Below are positions 36,657 to 45,613 of a stretch of DNA of 64,000 nt, piece by piece. This DNA comes from Bacteroidota bacterium. Its GTDB lineage: Bacteria; Bacteroidota; Bacteroidia; Bacteroidales; JABHKC01. The notes below the pieces were generated by a model. That model was not told where the DNA came from. It ran no database searches and was given only the letters and a program-made list of their open reading frames with translations. A program made the position numbers and the translations under genes. Position 1 is the stretch's first letter; each line of letters starts with the position of its first letter. The stretch lies in contig JABHKC010000088.1 of the NCBI GenBank assembly GCA_018692315.1, positions 44,820 through 108,819 on the forward strand. The letters are read 5' to 3'.

Positions 36657-37757
36657 TTATATCTGAGAAGTAAAAATAGCTTTGTGAATTTTGATTTTGT
36701 CTTCAATTTTAAGTCCGGAAGTTACTTCAATATTTATACCATCTGAAATTCCAACTTTAATAATATTTTTTTCAAAAATCTGAGGAGCAGTTTCAATTTC
36801 TACAAATACAGTATCTTTATCGAAAAGCAACAAGCTTTCGTTAATAGCAAGAACACTATCTTTTCGAGAGAGCACAATATCTGCATTAGCACTATATCCA
36901 GCTCTGATAAAATTTGTATCGTTTAATTGCACAGCAGCTTTTATCTGAAACTGAATTGCACCATTTTTTTCAATTCCTTTAGGTGAAATATATTCGAGTT
37001 TTGCATTATATTTTACATTTTCGATAGCTCCCACAGACAAAATTAAATCCATCCCAATATGAATTTTCCCAACTTCCGATTCATCCACTTCGCCCATAAA
37101 AATCATATTATTCATATTTGCAATTGTGGCAATGGTTGTGCCCGGGTTGAAAGTATTACTTTCAATAACCTGATTTCCTTCTTTTACAGGAACATCAAGC
37201 ACCATACCGTCAATTGTTGAACGAATTAATGTATTTGTTCCGCTACCGGATTTTTTCGATACACCTTCTTTCACTAATTGAAGGTTGTTTTCTGCAGAAT
37301 TTAATTCTTCGCAGGCTTCTCGAAAGTTTGTTTCAACCTGCTGATATTCAACTTCTGCAATAACATATTTTTCATAAAGTTCTTTTTGCCGGTCGAAAAG
37401 CAATTTTGCATGTTCGTAGTTTATATTTGCTCTGTTCAATCTTGATTCTGCATTGTTCAGGTTCACCATATTTGGAATAATCTTAACCTTTGAGAGCAAT
37501 TGTCCTTTTTTAACCATGTCGCCCGGTTCTATATAAATTTCTTCAATTATTCCTGACAATTGCGATTTTATCTCAATTTCTTTGCGAGGAACAACAGAAC
37601 CGGTGGCAACAGTCTTTTTAATAATATTTGTAATTTTTGCAGTATCAGTTTCGTAAACTATTGGGCTTTCCTGATTTTTTTGATACAAAAAATAAAATAC
37701 GTAAACAATAATTGCAACGATCGCTATAACCAAAAGTGATTTAAAAAATATTTTCAT
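36657..37757 (-). CDS. macA-like: MacA/HlyD-family periplasmic adaptor of an ABC efflux system
   Basis: The 366-residue protein has one N-terminal membrane helix, a first lipoyl half (IKSQLSGIIEEIYIEPGDMVKKGQ), a coiled-coil hairpin (about 95-170), a second lipoyl half (IRSTIDGMVLDVPVKEGNQV) and beta-barrel domains, the order of MacA-type membrane-fusion proteins. It would link the inner-membrane permeases to an outer-membrane TolC-like channel. It is the third gene after two MacB/FtsX-type permeases (37828-40437); no ATPase or TolC gene is adjacent. Confidence 0.88.
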   Translation of the reverse strand: MKIFFKSLLVIAIVAIIVYVFYFLYQKNQESPIVYETDTAKITNIIKKTVATGSVVPRKEIEIKSQLSGIIEEIYIEPGDMVKKGQLLSKVKIIPNMVNLNNAESRLNRANINYEHAKLLFDRQKELYEKYVIAEVEYQQVETNFREACEELNSAENNLQLVKEGVSKKSGSGTNTLIRSTIDGMVLDVPVKEGNQVIESNTFNPGTTIATIANMNNMIFMGEVDESEVGKIHIGMDLILSVGAIENVKYNAKLEYISPKGIEKNGAIQFQIKAAVQLNDTNFIRAGYSANADIVLSRKDSVLAINESLLLFDKDTVFVEIETAPQIFEKNIIKVGISDGINIEVTSGLKIEDKIKIHKAIFTSQI

Positions 37758-37827
37758 CTGTTTATGTTTTTATAATAGTTTATTTCTTTATTTGAAAATC
37801 GAATTCTAAATGTTTATTATTTGAATT

Positions 37828-39093
37828 TTATTCATCTCTAATTGCTTCAATTGGTTTTATACTCACAGCTTTTTTTGCAGGAATAAGCCCTGCTAAAGTT
37901 CCAAAAACAATTAAAATAATCAATGCTGTTAAAGCAAGACTAAAATCAACTTCAGGATTTTTAAACGTATCGCTTTCTGTACCGCTCGAAATTAACAGAT
38001 AGTTGACAAGTTCGACAACACCAACCCCTACAACTATTCCAATATTACCGGCTATAGTTGTCATAAATATTGCTTCGTTTATTATTTGAAAAATAATATT
38101 TCGAGGTTTTGCTCCTATCGCTCTTCTAATTCCAATTTCTTTTGTTCGTTCTTTTACAATTATTAACATAATATTGCTTATGCCTATTACACCTGCGATT
38201 AAAGTCCCTGAACCAACAATCCAAATTAAAATATTGATTCCGGTAAACAAACCTTTCATGCGATTAAATTCCTTTTCCATATTCCAATGACCAACTGCTC
38301 GTTCGTCTTCGGGTGCAATGGTGTGTCTTTGCTTAACCATCGAAATTACTTTTTCTTCGAGAACAGATGCCGGAATATTATCTTCTGCTGTAATTGCATA
38401 ATAGCCAACAATATTGCCATAATTGTATGTTTTTTGGCAAGTTGTAAAAGGTATAAAAATAGTTTGAGTAGATTCTTCCTTATTTCCAAAAGTAGTATTT
38501 GGTAAAAAAACACCCACAACTTGAAAATATACTCCTTGAATTCGAATATATTCTCCAAGTGGGTCTTCCTCGTTTTCGAATAACACTTCCCGAACTCTTG
38601 TACCAATAACTGCTACCTTTCTTTTTTGTTCTATATCCAAATTATTCACAAATCGCCCTTGTGTAATTTCAGAAGGTTGAATTTTATTAATATCAGGATA
38701 ATCTCCTTTTATGTAAAAAGCTCCTGTTTTTAATCCTCGAACAACATTATTTCCTCCACGTCCACTCCAACCATCAATTCGGGGAGCGATGTATTTAATT
38801 TCAGGAATATTATCTATTAAGGCATCTGTGTCTTCATTTGTGAAATTATAGTATCTGCCTTTAGGAAATCCTTTGTATGGGATGCTTGTATTATTTGTCC
38901 ACATAAAAAAACTGTTTGTAGCAGAATTTCCCCAATCTCCTGTAACAGCGTTAAAAAGTCCATTGCCGGCTCCCATCATAACAATTAGCATGAAAATTCC
39001 CCAAAAAACTCCAAATATGGTGAGGAAGGTTCTAAGTTTGTTACGACTTAAAGTTCCAATTATTTCTTGCCATTTGTCTATGTCTATTATCAC
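37828..39093 (-). CDS. MacB/FtsX-type ABC transporter permease (copy 2)
   Basis: The 421-residue protein has an N-terminal membrane helix, a large periplasmic MacB-type domain, and three C-terminal membrane helices with the ERTKEIGIRRAIGAKPRNII motif of FtsX/MacB permeases. The start is a GTG at 39091-39093; no ATG lies nearby and the following DIDKWQEI matches the start of its paralogue. There is no ATP-binding domain. It pairs with the permease at 39205-40437 and the MacA-like adaptor for export of an unknown substrate. Confidence 0.88.
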   Translation of the reverse strand: MIIDIDKWQEIIGTLSRNKLRTFLTIFGVFWGIFMLIVMMGAGNGLFNAVTGDWGNSATNSFFMWTNNTSIPYKGFPKGRYYNFTNEDTDALIDNIPEIKYIAPRIDGWSGRGGNNVVRGLKTGAFYIKGDYPDINKIQPSEITQGRFVNNLDIEQKRKVAVIGTRVREVLFENEEDPLGEYIRIQGVYFQVVGVFLPNTTFGNKEESTQTIFIPFTTCQKTYNYGNIVGYYAITAEDNIPASVLEEKVISMVKQRHTIAPEDERAVGHWNMEKEFNRMKGLFTGINILIWIVGSGTLIAGVIGISNIMLIIVKERTKEIGIRRAIGAKPRNIIFQIINEAIFMTTIAGNIGIVVGVGVVELVNYLLISSGTESDTFKNPEVDFSLALTALIILIVFGTLAGLIPAKKAVSIKPIEAIRDE

Positions 39094-39111
39094 AATTTTT
39101 AATTTATTTTA

Positions 39112-39201
39112 TTTAATTGGCTTTTGGTTTTTGGCTGTTGCTGTTGGCAAAGAGCTAATGGCTAAGGGCAAATACCTAAATTCTAATTCATAATTCATAA
39201 T
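39112..39201. repeat. Low-complexity spacer with short direct repeats
   Basis: The spacer between the two permease genes consists of degenerate short repeats, first TTGGCTTTTGGTTTTTGGC and TGTTGCTGTTGGC, then TAATTCATAATTCATAAT. Similar TTCAA/ATTCA-rich spacers occur at 27320-27340 and 43631-43667. They carry no reading frame and look like slippage-prone filler. Confidence 0.4.
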
Positions 39202-39204
39202 TAT

Positions 39205-40437
39205 TTATTCGTCTTTTAATGCTTCAACAGGTTTTACGCTAGCAGCTTTTTTTGCTGGGATATATCCTGCAATTGCTCCTGAAAAAATGAGCAGCAATGT
39301 AGCATAAATAGCCACTTTCATATCAACCTCCGGATTCATAAAAAAGAAATCGGAGGTTGTAAAATATGGTGCAATTAGCTCAAGCAGACCTATTCCAAGA
39401 ATTAAACCGATATATCCGGCAAAGGAAGTTATTAGCACCGATTCAAACATTATAAGTCCGATTATCGATCTTGGTTTCGCACCGAGGGCTTTTCTAATGC
39501 CAATTTCTTTGGTTCGTTCTTTTACCACAACCAGCATAATGTTACTCACGCCAACTATTCCGGCAATTATTGTCATTATTCCAATAATCCAAATGAATAT
39601 TCTGATTCCATTCATCAGATTCATAAATTTAACAAAATCTTCTAAGCCATTCCAATAGTGAAGTGCCCGGCTGTCGTTCACATCAAATTTGTGCCTGACA
39701 GACATTCCTTTTTTTATTCCTTCAAGAATTTCGTTGCTTCGTTCTACATCAGAATTTGTTACTACATTTAAAGCTCCTATCCAGTTTCCTTTGTTATATA
39801 CTCGTTGTGCTGTAGAAATTGGAATATAAATTCTGTTCATATCTCTTTCGCCTCCTTCATCAGTGAAAACACCCACAACTTTGAACGGCACATTATTTAC
39901 ATTAATGTATTTTCCAATAGGATTTACTTCCTTAAAAAGTGCATCTTTTACATTTTTTCCGAGGGCAGCAACTTTTCTATACTCGGTTACATCAATTTCG
40001 TTTAGGAATCGTCCTTCATCAATTATTAGGGCTTCAACATATCCATAATTTGGATGAATGCAGGCAATTTGGAACGAACCATTTTCGTTTTTATAAGAAA
40101 TAGTATTATTATTCCAAAGATTGAACCTTGCCGAAATTTTATTTTCTTCGCCAAATTCTTCGTTTACTTTTTTATAATCGTCGTCTCGAAAAATAATATG
40201 TCGTCCAGGTTTCAGACCTTTGTAAGGAAGGCTCGTTTCTCCACCACCAATCCAAATTCTATTGGAGGCATCGCCCTTGAATTGGTCTCGCACCCCGTTT
40301 TCAAGTCCTTTGCCCGAGCCAAGTAAAATTATAAGCATGAAAATGCCCCATATTACACTAAAAGCCGTAAGAAAAGTTCGTATCTTATTCTTTTTTATAG
40401 TGTTATATATTTCTTGCCATTTATCTAAATCAAACAT
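39205..40437 (-). CDS. MacB/FtsX-type ABC transporter permease (copy 1)
   Basis: The 410-residue protein starts MFDLDKWQEIYNTIKKNKIRTF and has the same layout as its neighbour: one N-terminal helix, a periplasmic MacB_PCD-like domain, and three C-terminal helices with ERTKEIGIRKALGAKPRSII. It is the first gene of the three-gene efflux unit. No ATP-binding domain is fused and no ATPase gene is adjacent on either side, so the nucleotide-binding subunit must come from elsewhere. The two permeases probably form a heterodimer. Confidence 0.88.
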   Translation of the reverse strand: MFDLDKWQEIYNTIKKNKIRTFLTAFSVIWGIFMLIILLGSGKGLENGVRDQFKGDASNRIWIGGGETSLPYKGLKPGRHIIFRDDDYKKVNEEFGEENKISARFNLWNNNTISYKNENGSFQIACIHPNYGYVEALIIDEGRFLNEIDVTEYRKVAALGKNVKDALFKEVNPIGKYINVNNVPFKVVGVFTDEGGERDMNRIYIPISTAQRVYNKGNWIGALNVVTNSDVERSNEILEGIKKGMSVRHKFDVNDSRALHYWNGLEDFVKFMNLMNGIRIFIWIIGIMTIIAGIVGVSNIMLVVVKERTKEIGIRKALGAKPRSIIGLIMFESVLITSFAGYIGLILGIGLLELIAPYFTTSDFFFMNPEVDMKVAIYATLLLIFSGAIAGYIPAKKAASVKPVEALKDE

Positions 40438-40572
40438 TTATTTAAAAAATGTACGTTCTAATTTGCCAAATTCAGCACTTTTGCCATAATAAATCTAAAT
40501 TCTGTAAAACAAACTAACAAACATCTAATAATATTATTGTATAGGAATATTATATACTTCAAAAAGGTATTC

Positions 40573-41235
40573 TTATTCAATTTTATTTAAAGAATTATAT
40601 TCTTCCACAATTGATCTAATTCCTACTCTAGAATATATATTATTAATAATTTTTTCATGCAAAAGAGGCGTGTCAATAAAATAATTTTGAAATTCTATTT
40701 CATTTTTTGGTTGAGAAATGCTTTGAAAAATTCCAGTAGTTCCACACTCTTTTTTACATCCCATTATTGCAGTACTTCTATTCATTTTTTTGATATAGAA
40801 ATATTCAATACAATTTAATACTGAACTACTTTTTATTAAACTAAAACCAGATTTTATATAAACGTACTTATACAAATTCATTGGACCGCAAATAATTCTG
40901 GTAATAAAAATTCGTTTTTTCCCAAAAATTGATGGTGCTTTCACTAAAGTAACAGATTCATATGTCTTATTCCGAATTTTAAAAGCAAAAATGTCGTCTG
41001 GGGTATATTTTTTTCTATTATTCAACTTATCCCAAAATACTATTGATTTCAGGCTTGAAACTTCATAGTCATAACACTTTATGGTTCCATAAATAGTATC
41101 ATTCTGAAAAGTAATAATATAGCCATCGTATTTCTTTTTTACTGGAGATTTATCATAAAAAGTTAGTTCATCATGTTGGGCAGTCAATGATATGTACCAC
41201 AAAAAACATATTGTCAAAAGAATATTTTTTTTCAT
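40573..41235 (-). CDS. Exported protein of unknown function
   Basis: The ATG at 41233-41235 gives 220 residues starting with a standard signal peptide (MKKNILLTICFLWYISLTAQ); the longer frame from 41265 adds an improbable leader. The mature part has YDGYIITFQNDTIYGTIKCYD and KYTPDDIFAFKI, a beta-rich pattern that I recognise only vaguely from Bacteroidota exported proteins of unknown role. Four or five cysteines are scattered. It stands alone between glnS and the efflux operon. No function is proposed. Confidence 0.65.
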   Translation of the reverse strand: MKKNILLTICFLWYISLTAQHDELTFYDKSPVKKKYDGYIITFQNDTIYGTIKCYDYEVSSLKSIVFWDKLNNRKKYTPDDIFAFKIRNKTYESVTLVKAPSIFGKKRIFITRIICGPMNLYKYVYIKSGFSLIKSSSVLNCIEYFYIKKMNRSTAIMGCKKECGTTGIFQSISQPKNEIEFQNYFIDTPLLHEKIINNIYSRVGIRSIVEEYNSLNKIE

Positions 41236-41348
41236 AACTTTCAATTTCATTAAAACTTTTAGCAAGTTACAACTAATTATTTATGAAACTCGAAATCTAA
41301 AATTTCCAAATATTCTATTTTATACTCAATTTTAAGAAAAGACTTGCA

Positions 41349-43025
41349 TCATTTTTTATTCTGCTTAGCCCAGGAATCTCGCAATCCAACAGTTTTATTA
41401 AAAACCAATTTCTTCTTTGTTGAATCGAGATCTACACAAAAATATCCTTGTCGCTCGAATTGAAAACTTTCTCCTACTTTTGAGTTTTCCAGAAATTTTT
41501 CAGTTTTCGATTTTATAATTTTTAATGATTTTTCATTAATATTAGATTTGTAATCCTTCCCTTCTTCCGTTACATCAGGATTTTCTTTTACAAAAAGTCT
41601 ATCGTAGAGTCTAATTTCTGCATCTAAAGCATGATCTGCCGAAACCCAATGCAATGTTCCTTTCACTTTTCTACCGTCGGGCGATTTTCCGCCTTTCGAC
41701 TCAGGGTCGTAGGTGCAGTGAATTTCAATGATTTCGCCATTTTCGTTTTTCACAACATCAGTACATTTTATGAAATACGCATATCTTAATCGAACTTCTT
41801 TGCCCGGCGAAAGTCGGAAAAATTTTCTTGGTGCATTTTCCATAAAATCATCTTTTTCGATATACAAGGTTTTTGAAAAATTAATTTTTCGAGTTCCCAT
41901 GCTTTCATCCTCAGGATTGTTTATGGCGGTGAGCTCTTCCGATTTTCCTTCAGGATAATTATCGATAATCACTTTTACAGGATTGAGAACGCCCATAACC
42001 CGCATTGCTTTTTTGTTGAGATCTTCTCTGATGCTATGTTCGAGAAGTGCCAAATCAATAATATTGTCGCGTTTGGCAACACCAACTTTTTCGGCAAAAT
42101 TCCTGATTGATTCAGCCGTATATCCTCTTCGTCGTAGTCCGGAAATTGTGGGCAAACGCGGATCGTCCCATCCATTCACATAATTTTGTTCGACCAGCTC
42201 AAGCAATTTTCTTTTGCTCATGATTGTATAACTCAAATTTAATCTGGCAAATTCAATTTGTCGTGGGCGATAAGTTCCAGTAATTAATTGGTCTAAAAAC
42301 CAGTCGTATAGCGGACGATGAACCTCAAATTCGAGCGTGCAAACCGAATGAGTAATTCCTTCAACATAGTCTGACAAACCATGTGCAAAATCGTACATTG
42401 GATAAATGCACCAATCGTTACCGGTGCGATGATGTTCTGCATGGCGAATTCGAAAAATTGCGGGATCGCGCATGTGCATATTTGGCGAAGTCATCCCAAT
42501 TTTTGCACGAAGCAACATTTTTCCATCTTCAAATTCACCTTTTCGCATTCTTTCGAATAGGTCTAAACTTTCTTCAACAGGACGATTTCTGTATGGGCTT
42601 TCTTTTCCCGGAACTGTTGGAGTGCCTCTTTTCTGGCTAATTTCTTCGGCCGACAATTCGCAAACATAAGCCAAATCTTTTTTGATAAGTTCTATTGCCC
42701 AATCATAAAATTTCTGAAAATAGTCAGATGCGTAATATGCAACATCATGCCATTTGAAACCTAACCATTCAACATCTTCTTTAATAGAATCTACATATTC
42801 TATATCTTCTTTTACTGGATTTGTATCATCGAAACGCAGGTTACACAATCCATTGTATTGTTTTGCCAAACCAAAATTCAAACAAATTGATTTGGCATGA
42901 CCAATATGAAGATATCCATTCGGTTCGGGTGGAAATCTTGTGTGAACTCTAGATTGATTTTTATTGTTTGATAAATCTTCTTCAATAATATTTTGAATAA
43001 AATTCAGCGATTTTGTTTCTGACAT
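41349..43025 (-). CDS. glnS: Glutaminyl-tRNA synthetase
   Basis: The 558-residue protein has the class I motifs: [14 protein letters not shown] (HIGH) near residue 32 and the KMSKS-equivalent IMSKRKL near residue 266, followed by the anticodon-binding beta-barrel domains. Length and motif spacing match bacterial GlnRS, and the [16 protein letters not shown] signature distinguishes it from GluRS. It charges tRNA-Gln directly. It is transcribed divergently from folB, with a -7-like TATTTTTG at 43113-43120. Confidence 0.96.
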   Translation of the reverse strand: MSETKSLNFIQNIIEEDLSNNKNQSRVHTRFPPEPNGYLHIGHAKSICLNFGLAKQYNGLCNLRFDDTNPVKEDIEYVDSIKEDVEWLGFKWHDVAYYASDYFQKFYDWAIELIKKDLAYVCELSAEEISQKRGTPTVPGKESPYRNRPVEESLDLFERMRKGEFEDGKMLLRAKIGMTSPNMHMRDPAIFRIRHAEHHRTGNDWCIYPMYDFAHGLSDYVEGITHSVCTLEFEVHRPLYDWFLDQLITGTYRPRQIEFARLNLSYTIMSKRKLLELVEQNYVNGWDDPRLPTISGLRRRGYTAESIRNFAEKVGVAKRDNIIDLALLEHSIREDLNKKAMRVMGVLNPVKVIIDNYPEGKSEELTAINNPEDESMGTRKINFSKTLYIEKDDFMENAPRKFFRLSPGKEVRLRYAYFIKCTDVVKNENGEIIEIHCTYDPESKGGKSPDGRKVKGTLHWVSADHALDAEIRLYDRLFVKENPDVTEEGKDYKSNINEKSLKIIKSKTEKFLENSKVGESFQFERQGYFCVDLDSTKKKLVFNKTVGLRDSWAKQNKK

Positions 43026-43112
43026 AATTTACAGTTTATTAATTGACATATAGTCCTTTATGCAATTGTTTGCAATAATTTTTAATTCAAATTTTTAAAT
43101 ATCTATTTATTG

Positions 43113-43120
43113 CAAAAATA
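43113..43120 (-). promoter_or_regulatory. Promoter -7 element of glnS
   Basis: The minus strand reads TATTTTTG, matching TAnnTTTG, about 90 bp before the glnS ATG. The gap 43026-43224 also holds the divergent folB promoter. Confidence 0.45.
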
Positions 43121-43158
43121 TACTGAATATTTAATATTTGAATTATTTTTCAATAAAC

Positions 43159-43189
43159 TTGAAATATAAAATTATAAATTGTACATTTG
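43159..43189 (+). promoter_or_regulatory. Promoter of folB (-33 TTG, -7 TACATTTG)
   Basis: TTG (43159-43161), a 20-bp spacer, then TACATTTG (43182-43189): a textbook Bacteroidota vegetative promoter. It places the transcript start near 43196. This rules out the in-frame TTG at 43138 as the folB start and supports the ATG at 43225. Confidence 0.65.
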
Positions 43190-43224
43190 AATTAATAAAA
43201 TACTATAAATTAAAAATTAAAATT

Positions 43225-43575
43225 ATGGGACTAATACAACTTGAAGGAATGGAGTTTTATGCCTATCATGGTCATTATGAAGAAGAAAGAAACATAGGCA
43301 GCAGATTTTTGCTTGATCTTTATATCGAAACCGATACAGATGTTGCAGCAAAATCCGATAGTATTGACGATGCTTTAGATTATCATAAAATCTATAAGCT
43401 GATACAGAAAGAAATGGAGGAAAAATCGCACTTGCTTGAGAATATTGCCAATCGAATTTTAGATGCTTTGTACAACAATTTCGACAAAATTGAAAATGCC
43501 GAACTCAAGGTTTCAAAAATTCATCCACCTATTGGCGGGCAGGTTGATGCGGTGAGTGTAACTATTTCGAGGTAG
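43225..43575 (+). CDS. folB: Dihydroneopterin aldolase
   Basis: The 116-residue protein begins MGLIQLEGMEFYAYHGHYEEER, the conserved FolB start with the YAYHG motif and catalytic Glu, and ends with KIHPPIGGQVDAVSVTISR. It converts dihydroneopterin to hydroxymethyl-dihydropterin in folate synthesis. The longer open frame from 43138 overlaps the promoter and is rejected. A strong bidirectional terminator follows at 43770-43805. Confidence 0.95.
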   Translation: MGLIQLEGMEFYAYHGHYEEERNIGSRFLLDLYIETDTDVAAKSDSIDDALDYHKIYKLIQKEMEEKSHLLENIANRILDALYNNFDKIENAELKVSKIHPPIGGQVDAVSVTISR

Positions 43576-43632
43576 ATTTCATCTTAAACCTAAATTTTAA
43601 TATTCTTGTATTTTTTGGCAGAAATTATTAAT

Positions 43633-43733
43633 ATTCAACACTCAACATGCAATATTCAACATTCAAGTATTACATACGCATAAAAGTTTTTTGCGATAAT
43701 TTTGTTGTTGAAATTGTTTATTGAGTGTTGAAT
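43633..43733. repeat. Inverted repeat in the folB-nhaD gap
   Basis: ATTCAACACTCAA (43633-43645) is the exact reverse complement of TTGAGTGTTGAAT (43721-43733), 75 bp apart. The left side lies in a run of ATTCAACA-type direct repeats. Role unknown; possibly a decayed small mobile element. Confidence 0.4.
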
Positions 43734-43769
43734 TTTTTTTTGTTCCTGTTTGTCCGGCATAAGTTAAAC

Positions 43770-43805
43770 AAAAAAACGTCTTAATTTTTTTTAAGACGTT
43801 TTTTT
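43770..43805. terminator. Bidirectional Rho-independent terminator (folB / nhaD)
   Basis: AAAAAACGTCTTAA pairs perfectly with TTAAGACGTTTTTT around a loop of six T. T runs flank the stem on both strands, so it can end transcription from folB on the plus strand and from the NhaD gene on the minus strand. This fits the convergent arrangement. Confidence 0.9.
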
Positions 43806-43861
43806 TATGTTGATTTTCACTTTTTAGCGAAAATCTAACAGTGTAGTTTTCTACAAACTTA

Positions 43862-45310
43862 TTATTGAAGCAGCGTCATTTGCAAATAATAAACTCCTGC
43901 ACCAGCAAGATATCCTATCAAAGCTAGAAGACTTATTTTTTTCATATACCATATGAAATCTATTTTTTCTAGTCCCATAGCAGCAACACCAGCAGCAGAT
44001 CCAATGATTAAAATACTTCCTCCTGTTCCGGCACAATAGGCTAAGAATTGCCAGAATTTCCCATCAACAACAAAATCTGCCATAAATCCTACAGTACCCG
44101 CGTCAACTACAGGATACATTCCCATAGCTCCTGCAACAAGTGGCACATTATCTACTATTGCAGAAAGCACACCAATAAATATATTTATAATATAAATGTT
44201 ATGAAATACATCGTCTAAATAGCCTGCCAAAATTGCAAGATGTCCTGCAGATTGTAGGGCTGCAACTGCTGTTAAAATTCCAAGGAAGAAAAAGATGGTT
44301 GGAACATCAACTTTTCTCAATATACCAATTACGGTTAGCTTTCTTTTGTCTTCTAATGGTTTGTTACGGTGCATTATTTCTGTAGTAAGCCAAATTACTC
44401 CTAAGCCAAATAACATTCCCAAATATGGTGGTAAATGTGTAACTGTTTTAAAAACCGGAACAAAAAGGAGTGCACAAACTCCCATAATTAAAAGTAATCT
44501 TCTTTCGAAAGCTGTGGTAAATTCTCGTGTTTCCCCATTTTCCAATTGTGGACGAGTTATTGTCCCTTTCACTGTAAAAGTTACTATTAATAAAGGAACA
44601 ATCATAGTTACCAAACTTGGGACAATAACATATATAATTATGTTTACAGCAGTAATCTGTCCGCCAATCCAGAGCATAATTGTTGTAACATCGCCAATTG
44701 GAGACCAAGCTCCACCTGCGTTTGCTGCCAGAACAACCATACTGGCAAAGAACCAACGAGTTTTTTTGTCGTCAATAAGTTTTCGTAAAAGAGCTACTAA
44801 TACAATAGTAGTAGTTAAATTATCTAATGCTGCCGACATGAAAAAAGTTAGAATGCTTAAAATCCAAAGCAACTTAACTTTACTTGTGGTAGTGATTTTA
44901 TCAGTAATAAGTTTAAAACCTTGATGCTGATCAACAGTTTCAACAATCGTCATTGCTCCGAGAAGGAAAAATAGAATTTCTGAAATTTCGATAAGGTGAT
45001 GTTCCAAATCGTGTTTTACGAAATGGATCATATCATGTCCATTTTCAACTGTAGTTCCCCATGCACGATCAAAATGCCCATCTTGAACTGCTGGTTTTAC
45101 AAAATCTAAAACATTATGAGCCATTTCTTTAGCCATTTCCCATGCCGGACTCATACCCAAATCTAAGATACCTGCATGATATAAAGCATATAAAGCCCAA
45201 AGGATTGTACCTGTCAATAAAGCCGATGCAGCTTTATCAATCTTCAAAGGATGTTCAAGAGCAATCATAGTGTACCCCATCACAAAAATTACTACCATTA
45301 GTATAAACAT
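43862..45310 (-). CDS. nhaD: NhaD-type Na+/H+ antiporter
   Basis: The 482-residue protein is highly hydrophobic with about 12 membrane helices. It contains LDNLTTTIVLVALLRKL and NAGGAWSPIGDVTTIMLW, and near the end LSAIVDNVPLVAGAMGMYP, the paired DNxTT/DNVP motifs of the NhaD/ArsB-like ion transporter superfamily. Sodium export in exchange for protons fits a marine or saline habitat. A -7-like TATATTTG lies at 45366-45373. Confidence 0.92.
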   Translation of the reverse strand: MFILMVVIFVMGYTMIALEHPLKIDKAASALLTGTILWALYALYHAGILDLGMSPAWEMAKEMAHNVLDFVKPAVQDGHFDRAWGTTVENGHDMIHFVKHDLEHHLIEISEILFFLLGAMTIVETVDQHQGFKLITDKITTTSKVKLLWILSILTFFMSAALDNLTTTIVLVALLRKLIDDKKTRWFFASMVVLAANAGGAWSPIGDVTTIMLWIGGQITAVNIIIYVIVPSLVTMIVPLLIVTFTVKGTITRPQLENGETREFTTAFERRLLLIMGVCALLFVPVFKTVTHLPPYLGMLFGLGVIWLTTEIMHRNKPLEDKRKLTVIGILRKVDVPTIFFFLGILTAVAALQSAGHLAILAGYLDDVFHNIYIINIFIGVLSAIVDNVPLVAGAMGMYPVVDAGTVGFMADFVVDGKFWQFLAYCAGTGGSILIIGSAAGVAAMGLEKIDFIWYMKKISLLALIGYLAGAGVYYLQMTLLQ

Positions 45311-45365
45311 AACTCTCTAAAATTTAATTTGTTAGTGAAAGAATCATTAAAATGTTAAAAATTTG

Positions 45366-45373
45366 CAAATATA
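45366..45373 (-). promoter_or_regulatory. Promoter -7 element of nhaD
   Basis: The minus strand reads TATATTTG, a full -7 match, about 56 bp before the ATG. It lies in the 303-bp divergent gap 45311-45613, which holds only this and the promoter of the TPR-PAS gene. Confidence 0.5.
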
Positions 45374-45567
45374 CCATTATGTTCATGTATATATTATTTA
45401 ATATATGTTTTTTTGCAAATATTTTTAAAATAATTTTCTGAAACAGAAACAATAATATATTTCTAAAATTAATTATTCGTATTTGCTAAAAAATAAACTA
45501 TTAATCTATTAGAAATAACTTTGTTTTGCTATTTTTTCAAAATTTAGAAATGAATAAAAAGTTTATT

Positions 45568-45597
45568 TTGAAATGAGCTAAATTTTTAAGAAATTTG
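45568..45597 (+). promoter_or_regulatory. Candidate promoter of the TPR-PAS sensor gene
   Basis: TTG (45568-45570), a 19-bp spacer, then GAAATTTG (45590-45597), one base away from TAnnTTTG. It lies 16 bp before the ATG at 45614. Confidence 0.4.
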
Positions 45598-45613
45598 TAT
45601 CTAATAAATATGG

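Noticed and set aside
37828..40437. The permeases as cell-division FtsX
   Set aside because: They have the large MacB-type periplasmic domain, a MacA-like partner and no FtsE beside them.
43138..43224. N-terminal extension of folB from a TTG
   Set aside because: It overlaps a full -33/-7 promoter and adds an AT-rich leader absent from FolB proteins.
43633..43733. CRISPR-like repeats in the folB-nhaD gap
   Set aside because: The repeats are short, degenerate and not evenly spaced; no cas genes are near.
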